This document shows positions 35,590-44,106 of a stretch of 64,000 nucleotides of DNA, piece after piece. The stretch covers positions 55,183 through 119,182 of the forward strand of contig JAFDEK010000003.1 of the NCBI GenBank assembly GCA_019310385.1, read 5' to 3'. The notes under the pieces were generated by a model, which saw only the letters and a program-made list of their open reading frames with translations, had not been told where the DNA came from and made no database searches. Position 1 is the stretch's first letter. The number at the start of each line of letters is the position of its first letter. The position numbers and the translations under genes are program-made. This DNA comes from Deltaproteobacteria bacterium. Its GTDB lineage: Bacteria; Myxococcota_A; UBA9160; UBA4427.

Positions 35590-36867
35590 TTGCTAGGAGA
35601 TCGCTCTTGTGCGGCGCTCGTCATCGCCTTGATCTCGGGCTGCACTCTGATCTCGGGCTGCACTTCGACCGGCGTCCGGAGCGGGGAGGAGCCGAGGAGC
35701 ATGACGGCCCGGCGATCCACCACGGACTTTCTCGAGGTCCGCGACGTCCGGGAGTGCGGACAGACCCTGGGCGAGGCGGGCGCTCGGGCCCGAGAGAGCG
35801 CGATCCGCATCGCCCTCGAGGAGATCGGCCGCGACGAGCTTTCGGAGGAGAGCCGAGAAGCGCTGGACTTCGAGACCCGCGAGCTGCTCAGCGTGATCTC
35901 GGTGGGAAACGAAGGCCGGCGGAATGGCCTCTACTGCCCCGTCTACGCTTTCCAGGTCGACGTGGACCGCATCCAGGACATCCTCGGTGAGGAGCGCGAG
36001 GCCATGGAGCCGGAGGCGGCGGCCAGGGTGGGCGTCGCCCTCAACCTCTGCTCTCTCCCCTCCCGCCTCCGAACGGATCGAAGCGCCTTTTCCACGACCC
36101 TCAACGATCTCATGAAGAGCCGACTCTCGGCGCTGGGCTTCGACACCGAGATGTCGAGCGGGAGTCTCGAGCGAAGAATGCGCGGCGGCTGCGACGACCT
36201 CGGCGTTCGCGCCGCCTTCCTCGAAGACCCGCTGCGCACCACGAACTACCTCGTCTACGGACGGGCCGACGTCCGGACGGAAGGAGACCCGGAGAGCGCC
36301 TACGGTCAACGCCCGGTCCGGGTCGAGCTCAGCGTTCATTTCCTCTCGGTCTCCGACGGAGTCGAGCTCGTGCGGCAGGTCAGCGGGAGGGGGATCGCTT
36401 CGGACGAGGGCCGAGCTCTTCGCTTCGCCCTCGAGCGGGCGGTGGATGCCGTCATCGATTCCGGTATCACGGACGAGGCCGTAGCTCACTGGGAGCAGGG
36501 CCTCGATGAGGGCTTCGTCTACGACCTCCTCTTCTGCCAGGTCCGCGAGCCGGCCGGCTGGGTTCGTCACCTGCGAAACGAGCTGCTCGAGCGGGGCGAG
36601 TACGTGGGTACGGGAGCCAGCATGGTGGTGGCGGGAGAGAACCGGCGCGCGTGGCGCTTCAAAGCAGAGCCCGGTGAATTCCTCTATCCCGGCCCGGAGT
36701 TTGTGTTCTTCCTGGAGGACTACCAGGAGCGAGCCGGCCTGTGGATTCCGGGGCTCTATGACGTCGAGTTCGGCGTTCGCCTCCTCGCTGGTCGCGCCTA
36801 CTACATGTTCGGCGACGAGCCGGGTGTCTGCTTCGAGGACGCGAGTCGCCTGCGCCGGATGCGATAG
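35590..36867 (+). CDS. Lipoprotein with LPP20/FlgT-N-like region, divergent from the CsgG cluster
   Basis: LVIALISGCTLISGC lipobox; GEAGARARESAIRIALEEIGRDELS...YLVYGRADVRTEG. Start (TTG) inferred; ATG alternative at 35701. Confidence 0.6.
   Translation: MLGDRSCAALVIALISGCTLISGCTSTGVRSGEEPRSMTARRSTTDFLEVRDVRECGQTLGEAGARARESAIRIALEEIGRDELSEESREALDFETRELLSVISVGNEGRRNGLYCPVYAFQVDVDRIQDILGEEREAMEPEAAARVGVALNLCSLPSRLRTDRSAFSTTLNDLMKSRLSALGFDTEMSSGSLERRMRGGCDDLGVRAAFLEDPLRTTNYLVYGRADVRTEGDPESAYGQRPVRVELSVHFLSVSDGVELVRQVSGRGIASDEGRALRFALERAVDAVIDSGITDEAVAHWEQGLDEGFVYDLLFCQVREPAGWVRHLRNELLERGEYVGTGASMVVAGENRRAWRFKAEPGEFLYPGPEFVFFLEDYQERAGLWIPGLYDVEFGVRLLAGRAYYMFGDEPGVCFEDASRLRRMR
35629..35664. repeat. 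18-bp tandem duplication creating two consecutive lipoboxes
   Basis: ttgatctcgggctgcact followed by ctgatctcgggctgcact. Confidence 0.9.
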
Positions 36868-37207
36868 AGCGCGGCCGGACGCCAGCCCGCGATACAGACC
36901 GAGCGCAGCAGACCCGCGAGGGCCGCCAGGCCCGGCGCGCTGCTCTGTTTTACCTCGCGACCGCGCTCCGCAGCGTTCGCGGCCGATACCTCGGTCTCCT
37001 CCCGAACGAATTTCGCGAGGTGTAAAGCCCTTTGCATCTTCCCTGCGAGCCTGCCGGTACAAATATGGCGTCAACACACTGTTGCTGGATTCGGAAATGC
37101 ACCGCGTTCGACCCACGCCGATCGGAGATCGGCTCCGAGCTTCCGGCGGCTCAATCGGAATCGAAGTCCAAGCGCGACCGCGAGGTCGATTCCAGGAGGG
37201 AAATACA

Positions 37208-38587
37208 ATGAAGACCCTGTTCGCTCGTCTCGCAAGTCTGGCCTGCTGTCTCTTTGCACTCGCTGGATGCGGCGTAGATGGCCTGCCGCCCTTCCTGCCG
37301 CCATTCCCGCCGCCCGTCACCACCGACACTGATGTCGACGCCCCCGCCTTCGAGGGAGAGGTCCACCTCATCGCCGTTCACGACGGACCGGCTGGCGTCT
37401 CGGACCACGAGACAGCCCACGTCTCGGTCTCGATCGACCGACCGGAAGAGAATGTCACGCTGGTTCTGAGTTCCTACGGCCCCGTGATCTGGACCGTTGA
37501 CGTCGTCACTGGGACGCTCGATACGGTCGTGCTCGCGGGTTACTACACGCAAGAAGTTGTCGGGCTGCCGGATGGCGTCGAGGTCCGTGAGCGCTTCTAC
37601 TATGCCGATTCGAGCGGGTCGACGAACCCGGATTACTTCTACCTCGATCACGCGGGTGAAGGCGGGCACCATCGCTGCGCGCTCGAGACCCTCGCAGCGG
37701 AACTCGGTGTGACCGAGTTCTCGAGCTTCATGGGCGAGTATTGGGCGGGTGGGCCCTACATCATCGACGGCGTCCAGGACGACGCTCGCCTCGCTGTCGA
37801 ATACCCCTTCGTCGATTTCGACCCCGATCTGCCGAGACTCGAATTCGAGGTCACCATCGGCGACGTGTCAGGACCGCTCTCGGAGATCGCCGAAGTCACC
37901 GGCCCCTCGGTAGACGCCCAGCAGCTGCAAAAGGTCGTTCGCTACGGAGATACAGACCGTTACTTCGGAATCTCTTCCCATGAATTCTTCGAACTCGACG
38001 TCGCGAGTGGCACGAGGACCGAGATCACGCCACCAGTGGGAATCGAGCCGCTCAGTTGGACCTCGGGCATTACGGTCGACACCATCGGTGATCGAGTCAT
38101 CATCTCCACCCTTGGCGGCGAGGGCTTCCTGTACGCCTACGAGCCTGAGACCGACATCTGGACCGTGATCGCCAGCCTCCGGAACCAGGACCTGTCCGAC
38201 ATCGCTTTCGATCGCGACGACGACCTCATCGTGGGCATTTCCGAGCGGCTCGAACTGTTCGCCTACGACTCCACCGGTCATCTCGTCAGTGAGATCCGGA
38301 TCGATCCCGAGGAGCTCCCTGGAATCAGGGACGCGACTCGAGACCACGGGCTTGGGCACGCCATGAACATCGCGATCGATCATCCCTATGCAGCAATCGC
38401 GGTCACGCCGCCTCACCATGAGCCGAACGATTGCATCCGGGACAACCTCCGCTTCTACGTGTACGACATGGATCGGGATGTCGGCGGGCTCACCTGGAAG
38501 GGCGAGACCGCGCCCGAGTCGTCCTGCAGAAGCGAGGGCGACCACTTGCAACGACAATCCGCGGAAGAGGACGCCTACCTTCGATAG
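37208..38587 (+). CDS. Lipoprotein with beta-propeller-like C-terminal region
   Basis: MKTLFARLASLACCLFALAGC lipobox; blade-like repeats RYFGISSHEFFELDVASG, TLGGEGFLYAYEPETD, GISERLELFAYDSTG. Confidence 0.7.
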   Translation: MKTLFARLASLACCLFALAGCGVDGLPPFLPPFPPPVTTDTDVDAPAFEGEVHLIAVHDGPAGVSDHETAHVSVSIDRPEENVTLVLSSYGPVIWTVDVVTGTLDTVVLAGYYTQEVVGLPDGVEVRERFYYADSSGSTNPDYFYLDHAGEGGHHRCALETLAAELGVTEFSSFMGEYWAGGPYIIDGVQDDARLAVEYPFVDFDPDLPRLEFEVTIGDVSGPLSEIAEVTGPSVDAQQLQKVVRYGDTDRYFGISSHEFFELDVASGTRTEITPPVGIEPLSWTSGITVDTIGDRVIISTLGGEGFLYAYEPETDIWTVIASLRNQDLSDIAFDRDDDLIVGISERLELFAYDSTGHLVSEIRIDPEELPGIRDATRDHGLGHAMNIAIDHPYAAIAVTPPHHEPNDCIRDNLRFYVYDMDRDVGGLTWKGETAPESSCRSEGDHLQRQSAEEDAYLR

Positions 38588-38735
38588 GTCTGAAGAGCAC
38601 TTCGCGACATCGCAAGGCGGTCCGTGTGGGAGACCACCGGGCCGTCTTGCCGTTCCAAGGCAATTGCGTTCACGCGCCGACTCGCCGCGGCCTTCATCCG
38701 GCCATCTCGAGGGGCGCTCTGGATCCGATCTCTGC

Positions 38736-38764
38736 TTGCCTGCCAGTCCAGAAGATGCTAAAGT
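38736..38764 (+). promoter_or_regulatory. Candidate promoter of the GbsR-like gene
   Basis: TTGCCT - 17 bp - TAAAGT (4/6 match to each sigma70 hexamer), just upstream of the TTCTGAAC box. Confidence 0.3.
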
Positions 38765-38773
38765 TTCACAATA

Positions 38774-38781
38774 TTCTGAAC
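38774..38781. promoter_or_regulatory. TTCTGAAC operator-like box 1
   Basis: aTTCTGAACga immediately upstream of the GbsR-like start codon. Confidence 0.55.
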
Positions 38782-38793
38782 GATAGGAAATGC

Positions 38794-39300
38794 ATGAAGA
38801 AGCGGGATGTCGAGAATTTCGTGGAGGCGTGGGGGGCGATGGGGGCTCTCATGGGCTTCAGCGCGTCTACGGCCCGGGTTCACGCCTTGCTCATCGCCTC
38901 GGATCAGGGGCTTTGCCTGGACGACATCGTCGACGGTCTCGGGATCAGCCGGGGCAATGCCAGCATGTGCCTCAAGGAGCTGCGCAGCTGGGGGGTCGTG
39001 TCTCGGGCTGGGAAGACCGCCGGCGACCGTCGCGACTATTTCGAGACGGAGTCCGACATCTGGAAGATGGCGTACACGATTGCCAGCGAGCGCAAGCGGC
39101 GCGACTTCGAGCCGGCGCTGCGCGGGCTGGAGGAAGTGCTGGGGCAGGTGAGCGGGAAGGGGCCCGCCGAAGCGCGCCTCGCCGAAATGGGGGAGTTCCT
39201 CGCGGTGATGAAGAGGATTGCAGACCACTTGCTGGGAAATGAGGCCGCGGCAAAGCAGCTCATCCTCATGCTGGGGGGGACAAAGGGGAGCGACGAGTAG
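38794..39300 (+). CDS. GbsR/MarR family transcriptional regulator
   Basis: FSASTARVHALLIASDQGLCLDDIVDGLGISRGNASMCLKELRSWGVVSRAGKTAGDRRDYFETE. Confidence 0.9.
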   Translation: MKKRDVENFVEAWGAMGALMGFSASTARVHALLIASDQGLCLDDIVDGLGISRGNASMCLKELRSWGVVSRAGKTAGDRRDYFETESDIWKMAYTIASERKRRDFEPALRGLEEVLGQVSGKGPAEARLAEMGEFLAVMKRIADHLLGNEAAAKQLILMLGGTKGSDE

Positions 39301-39314
39301 CCCCTTTTTTGTCC
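39278..39314 (+). terminator. Intrinsic terminator-like hairpin overlapping the GbsR stop codon
   Basis: GGACAAAGGGG-AGCGACGAGTAG-CCCCTTTTTTGTCC. Confidence 0.55.
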
Positions 39315-39329
39315 ATAAGGTTCAAAGAG

Positions 39330-39378
39330 TTCTGAACAACAAGAAAGTATTTCAGAACGACACAGACCATTTCTGAAC
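39330..39378. promoter_or_regulatory. Array of three TTCWGAAC operator-like boxes
   Basis: TTCTGAAC 39330-39337, TTCAGAAC 39351-39358, TTCTGAAC 39371-39378; spacing 21 and 20 bp. Confidence 0.6.
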
Positions 39379-39401
39379 GAGAAAGACCATGGAGAGCGAT
39401 C

Positions 39402-40313
39402 ATGACCCAGACTGACCTCGTTACAGGTGCCTTCAGCTTCACGGGTAGCTTTGTTGCAGAGCTGCTTCTTCAGCGTGGGCACACACTTCGAACACTCACC
39501 GGTCACCCCAATCCGGCTCACCCCCTCGCGGATCGAGTCGACACGCGGGCCTTCTGCTTCGATGACCCGGTAGCTCTTGCCGAGCATCTCAAAGGGGTAC
39601 ACACCCTCTACAACACCTATTGGGTTCGCTTCGATCACGGACGGAACACCTACGAAGGGGCCGTTCACAACACCCAGGTGCTCTTTCGCGCCGCCCGGGA
39701 CGCGGGTGTCCAGCGCATCGTCCACGTCAGCATCGCAAACCCTTCGCTGAACTCTTCACTTCCCTACTACCGCGGAAAGGCGCAGCTGGAAGAGGATCTC
39801 CAGGAGCTGGGTGTGGATTTTGCCATCCTTCGCCCAACCGTCATCTTCGGTGAGGGCGGCCTGCTCATCAACAACATCGGCTGGTTGCTACGACGCTTTC
39901 CCCTCTTTGCCGTCGTCGGCGATGGGGAGTATCGGATGCAACCCGTCTTCGTCGAGGATCTCGCCGAACTCATGGTTGATGCAGGAGCCTCGCGCGAGAA
40001 CACGGTCATCGATGCCGTCGGGCCGGAGACCTACAGCTACCTCGAACTCGTCAAACTCGTGCGAGAGATGACTGGCTCACGATCGAAGATCGTTCACGTG
40101 GGGCCACGGCTCGGGTACGCACTTGGGCGCATGCTTGGGTGGGTGGTGCGCGATGTGCTGATCACGCGGGAAGAGATCGTGGGCCTTCTCGACGACCTCC
40201 TGGTCTCTCACGAGTCGCCGCGTTGCAGGACCTCTTTTCGGCAGTGGCTGGAGCGGAGCCGGGGAGTGGTCGGGCGTGGCTATATCTCGGAGCTCGACCT
40301 TCACTACAAGTAG
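39402..40313 (+). CDS. NAD(P)-binding atypical SDR / epimerase-like protein
   Basis: DLVTGAFSFTGSFVAELLLQRGH, ILRPTVIFGEGG. Confidence 0.87.
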   Translation: MTQTDLVTGAFSFTGSFVAELLLQRGHTLRTLTGHPNPAHPLADRVDTRAFCFDDPVALAEHLKGVHTLYNTYWVRFDHGRNTYEGAVHNTQVLFRAARDAGVQRIVHVSIANPSLNSSLPYYRGKAQLEEDLQELGVDFAILRPTVIFGEGGLLINNIGWLLRRFPLFAVVGDGEYRMQPVFVEDLAELMVDAGASRENTVIDAVGPETYSYLELVKLVREMTGSRSKIVHVGPRLGYALGRMLGWVVRDVLITREEIVGLLDDLLVSHESPRCRTSFRQWLERSRGVVGRGYISELDLHYK

Positions 40314-40401
40314 CGTGTGGTCGAGGGAGTGCTGTGGTCCTCCGGGTACTCATGTGTGTTGGCTGCATTGGCGATTCTCGAGAACGCCTCGTCGACGGCG
40401 G

Positions 40402-42393
40402 CTAGGGATCGCCCTGGCCGGCCGCGGCCCGGCTGAGGGCGCCATCCACGCCGGGCTCTCCCAGATTTTGCGCGAGAAAGGCCTCGAGGCGCCGGGCGAA
40501 ATCCAGCGCGGTCGTTCCCTGGGCGTAGCCGTGAATCTCGTCGTTGTAGAGCACGAGCTCGACATTCTTACCGGCCTTGCGTAGCGCCTTGGCCATTTTC
40601 TTCGACTGGTTCACGTGGACATTGGGATCGTCCCTGCCGTGACCGAGTAGGATCGGGATGCGGATCTGCTCGGCATGGTGGATCGGCGAGGCGGCCTTCA
40701 GCTTCTTGCGGTCGTCTCCGCGGAATTCCTCCACGATTTCACCGCCGAGGTACTGCTTGTCGTGCCTGTTCTCGGCGATCAGGTCGAACACGCCCGCGTA
40801 GCTCGCGGCGCAGCGAAAGACTTCCGGGGTCTTTACGGCCGCCATCAGCGCCGCGTAGCCGCCGTAGCTAGCGCCGAAGATCCCGATCCGCTCCGGGTCG
40901 GCGATGCCCTGCTCGACGAGCCAGGCGGCTCCGTCGGTGATGTCGTCCTGCATCTCCAGGCCCCAGCGCCGGTACCCTGCGGAGAGATGTGCGTGGCCGT
41001 AGCCCGAGGATCCGCGAAAGTTCATCTGCAGCACGGCGTAGCCGCGGCTCGCCAGGAAGAGCACGTGCGGATCGAAGGCGAGGTAGTCCCGCGCCATGGG
41101 GCCGCCGTGGGGCATGAGGACGGCGGGCAGCTCCTTGCCGGCGCTGCCGGGGGGCAGGGTGAGATAGCCGTGAATCAGCAGTCCGTCGCGAGCGCTGTAC
41201 CGAATGGGGCGCGGTGTGGCGAGCTGGACGTCCTGGAGCTCCGGATACTCGTCGAAGAGCGCGAAAGCGTCGGACTCTTCGGTCCGGACCAGGTAGGTGC
41301 GAGGCGGGGTGCTGGGCCCCCTCGAGTCGACGAGCAGGACCTTTTCCTTCCTCGTGGAGCCCAAGATCTCGTTGCTGCGGCCGGGAAAGGACTTGTCGAT
41401 GCGTCGCTGTAACAGCTCCGCATCGGGGTCCAGGAAGTGGAGCTCTCGCTCGTCCACCCAGTACTCGATCGCGACGGGGTCGTTGGTACCGGGCCGGTAC
41501 ACGATGGGCCCCCCCACGTCCACGAGGTCGTGCCCGACCACCAATCGTCCGAGCTTCCTGGTCGAGAGCGAGTACTCGTAGACCGCCAGGCGATCTCCTT
41601 CGGGATCGCTGTCACGTGGGCGACGGGCCGCGACCAGGACGATCGACGGATCCTCGGTGAAGCCGAGTACGTCGAAGCCATCCCCTTCGGTGACGTGGTA
41701 GTCGGCGATGGTCTCGAAGTCCGACTTGGAATTGGTGCGCGCGATTACTCTGGCGTTGGGCGGATCGATTCCCCAGCCGAGTCGTACGATTCCCGTCGCG
41801 TCGGCGACCCAGCTGTGGACGTGGCGCTGTCCGCGCACCACCCGGCGCAGCGCCCCGTTCTTGATGTTGAGCCGGTACACGCCGGGGCCGGGACCGGAGG
41901 GCCTCCAGAGCTGAAGCAGTACGTGTTTCGGAGAGTCGGGAAGCCGATGGAGGATGTCGTCCTGAATCTGGATGCGGCCCGAGTCCCGCCACTTCTCGGC
42001 GAGGTAGTCGAGATTCCCTCCGTCCCGGTCGACGGCCATCAGCCTGGTAGTCCGTGCCCGCACTCCCACGCTGAAGCGGCTGCGCATGTCGCCGGACAAG
42101 AGCAGACGATCGTCGTTGGCCCACAGTAGGCGGCTGGGCAGGAACTCCGGGTCGGAGAAGCGTCCGACCGGAACCATCTCGCCCGAGGCGAGGTTGTGCA
42201 CCAGAACAAAGTGGTGACCGTCCTTGTAGAAGATCGTCGCCACGTGTTCGCCATTGGGTGAGAGCCGCGGGCTCTGGAACTGCGGAGGTCTGAAGAAGGC
42301 CTCGATGGGGGGCGGCGCGGCCGCAGCCGAGGCGGCTGTGAGGAGAGCGGCGAAGGCGGCTGCGAGGAGGGCGACGGCTCCGATCCGGATCAA
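40402..42393 (-). CDS. S9 family prolyl oligopeptidase-like alpha/beta hydrolase
   Basis: IGIFGASYGGYAALMAAVKTPEVF nucleophile elbow, LGHGRDDPNVHVNQS, YNDEIHGY; N-terminal propeller; TTG start with GGAG. Confidence 0.9.
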   Translation of the reverse strand: MIRIGAVALLAAAFAALLTAASAAAAPPPIEAFFRPPQFQSPRLSPNGEHVATIFYKDGHHFVLVHNLASGEMVPVGRFSDPEFLPSRLLWANDDRLLLSGDMRSRFSVGVRARTTRLMAVDRDGGNLDYLAEKWRDSGRIQIQDDILHRLPDSPKHVLLQLWRPSGPGPGVYRLNIKNGALRRVVRGQRHVHSWVADATGIVRLGWGIDPPNARVIARTNSKSDFETIADYHVTEGDGFDVLGFTEDPSIVLVAARRPRDSDPEGDRLAVYEYSLSTRKLGRLVVGHDLVDVGGPIVYRPGTNDPVAIEYWVDERELHFLDPDAELLQRRIDKSFPGRSNEILGSTRKEKVLLVDSRGPSTPPRTYLVRTEESDAFALFDEYPELQDVQLATPRPIRYSARDGLLIHGYLTLPPGSAGKELPAVLMPHGGPMARDYLAFDPHVLFLASRGYAVLQMNFRGSSGYGHAHLSAGYRRWGLEMQDDITDGAAWLVEQGIADPERIGIFGASYGGYAALMAAVKTPEVFRCAASYAGVFDLIAENRHDKQYLGGEIVEEFRGDDRKKLKAASPIHHAEQIRIPILLGHGRDDPNVHVNQSKKMAKALRKAGKNVELVLYNDEIHGYAQGTTALDFARRLEAFLAQNLGEPGVDGALSRAAAGQGDP

Positions 42394-42428
42394 GAGGAGA
42401 CCCTCCCTTGACTTGAATGATATCGGGC

Positions 42429-43175
42429 TCAGCCCGCGGCTGCGAAGGCTTCCTTGAATTTCTCGATGCGCGCGGCATTGGCGCCGAGGTCGCCCCGGCC
42501 GTCCCGTGACTTCGAGCGCAGGTCGATGACGGCTTCGCCGCCCTCGCCGCGTACACGCACGGTGACGTCGTCCACGAAGCGGAAGAAAAGCGAGGTGTCC
42601 CGGGCGTCGAAGGTGCCGTGCTCGGGGTCGCGGTGGACGACTTCCCAGCCGAGATCCTCGGCGACACCCAGGGCGCGGGTGTAGGCTTCCTCGCCGCTCA
42701 TGGATCCGCGGATGGGGCCGAGCTCGGGATAGGAGGCCCTCACGACGCCGACGAACTCCGCTGGATAGCCCATGTCTCGGCCCGCGTAGTCGGGCACCTC
42801 GCTCGCCGGAGCGAAGGCCGGCGGGTCGTCGAGGTCGGTGGTGATGTCGTTGATGGGCGGGCTCCCGATTCCCGGTCCGGCGCCAATGACGGTGAGGGTA
42901 ATGATGAGCGTCCCCGAAGCCGCGCCGAGCCAGGCGCCCTGCTGGCCCTTGGGATCGCCTCCGCCCCGGGTCAGGAAGACGCCGACCAAGCCCAGCACTA
43001 GTGCGAGTAGGGCGATCAGCAGGCCGAACTGGTAGAAGATGAAGCCTCCCAGGGGCGGAATGGCGCCCAGGTGGATGCCGAGCAGTCCGGCCAGGATGCA
43101 GGAGGGCGCAAACTTGCCCAGCCAGGACGCAATCGCGGCGACGAGCGAAGACTTGCCCGGGAGTGCTTCGGTCAT
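42429..43175 (-). CDS. DUF1499 domain membrane protein
   Basis: Multiple TM segments, then APASEVPDYAGRDMGYPAEF...EDLGWEVVHRDPEHGTFDARDTSLFFRFVDDVTVRVR. Confidence 0.78.
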   Translation of the reverse strand: MTEALPGKSSLVAAIASWLGKFAPSCILAGLLGIHLGAIPPLGGFIFYQFGLLIALLALVLGLVGVFLTRGGGDPKGQQGAWLGAASGTLIITLTVIGAGPGIGSPPINDITTDLDDPPAFAPASEVPDYAGRDMGYPAEFVGVVRASYPELGPIRGSMSGEEAYTRALGVAEDLGWEVVHRDPEHGTFDARDTSLFFRFVDDVTVRVRGEGGEAVIDLRSKSRDGRGDLGANAARIEKFKEAFAAAG

Positions 43176-43283
43176 CGCGAAACCATACACGATCGCGCCG
43201 CCGCACTCTTCCTCGCACTCTCTCCCGCACCTCGTGATATCATCCCCGGCCTGTCGAACCACCGGAAGAGGCGTCGAAGCACC

Positions 43284-44060
43284 GTGACCGAACTCATTCG
43301 CAGCGAACGGCGGGGCGCAGTTGCGCTCGTGACCCTCGCCAGCCCCGACACCCTGAATTCCTTGAGCACCGCCATGCTGCAGGCCCTGGCCGCTGCGTTG
43401 GGCGAAGTTGCCGGCGACGAGAGCCTTCGGGCCCTGGTGCTCACCGGCGAAGGGCGGGCCTTCGCGGCCGGCGCCGACATCGAGGAGATGAGTGCCATGA
43501 CGGCCATCGAGGGTGAGGCCTTCAGCCGCCTGGGCCACGAGACCTTCGGTGCCCTCGAGGCCCTGGCGATCCCCACGCTTGCGGCGGTAAACGGCTTCGC
43601 CCTGGGCGGAGGCTGTGAGCTGGCCCTGGCCTGTGACTGGATCTATGCCTCGACGAAGGCCCGCTTCGGCCAGCCCGAGGTGAAGCTGGGTCTGATCCCG
43701 GGCTTCGGCGGAACCAGTCGTCTGGTGCGCCGGGTGGGGATCGGCTGGGCGAAGGAGCTGATTCTCGCGGCCGAGAACCTGAAGGCCGACGAAGCCATGC
43801 GCATCGGTCTGGTAAACCGGGTCTTCGAGCCCGACGAGCTGCTCGACAGCGCCATGATGGCTGGCCAGGCCATCGCCGAGCGCGGGCCCCTGGCGGTGCG
43901 CATCGCCAAGCGGGTCCTCCAGGAGGGCCAGGACGCGGACCTGCGCCTCGCCAACACACTCGAGCAGAACGCCTTCGGCCTGGTCTTTGCCAGCGAGGAC
44001 AGCAAGGAGGGCACCAAGGCCTTCCTCGAGAAGCGCGACCCCGAATTCAATGGCCGGTAG
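43284..44060 (+). CDS. Enoyl-CoA hydratase/isomerase family protein
   Basis: AFAAGADIEEMSAM, NGFALGGGCELALACDWIYAS, FGQPEVKLGLIPGFGGTSRL. Confidence 0.93.
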   Translation: MTELIRSERRGAVALVTLASPDTLNSLSTAMLQALAAALGEVAGDESLRALVLTGEGRAFAAGADIEEMSAMTAIEGEAFSRLGHETFGALEALAIPTLAAVNGFALGGGCELALACDWIYASTKARFGQPEVKLGLIPGFGGTSRLVRRVGIGWAKELILAAENLKADEAMRIGLVNRVFEPDELLDSAMMAGQAIAERGPLAVRIAKRVLQEGQDADLRLANTLEQNAFGLVFASEDSKEGTKAFLEKRDPEFNGR

Positions 44061-44106
44061 ACGATTCCCGTTTCGACCGCCGGCGGAATCGAAGGAGAGT
44101 GACACC

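Noticed and set aside
35593-37371. 592-aa minus-strand ORF
   Set aside because: Antisense to the lipoprotein at 35590-36867; no recognisable motif.
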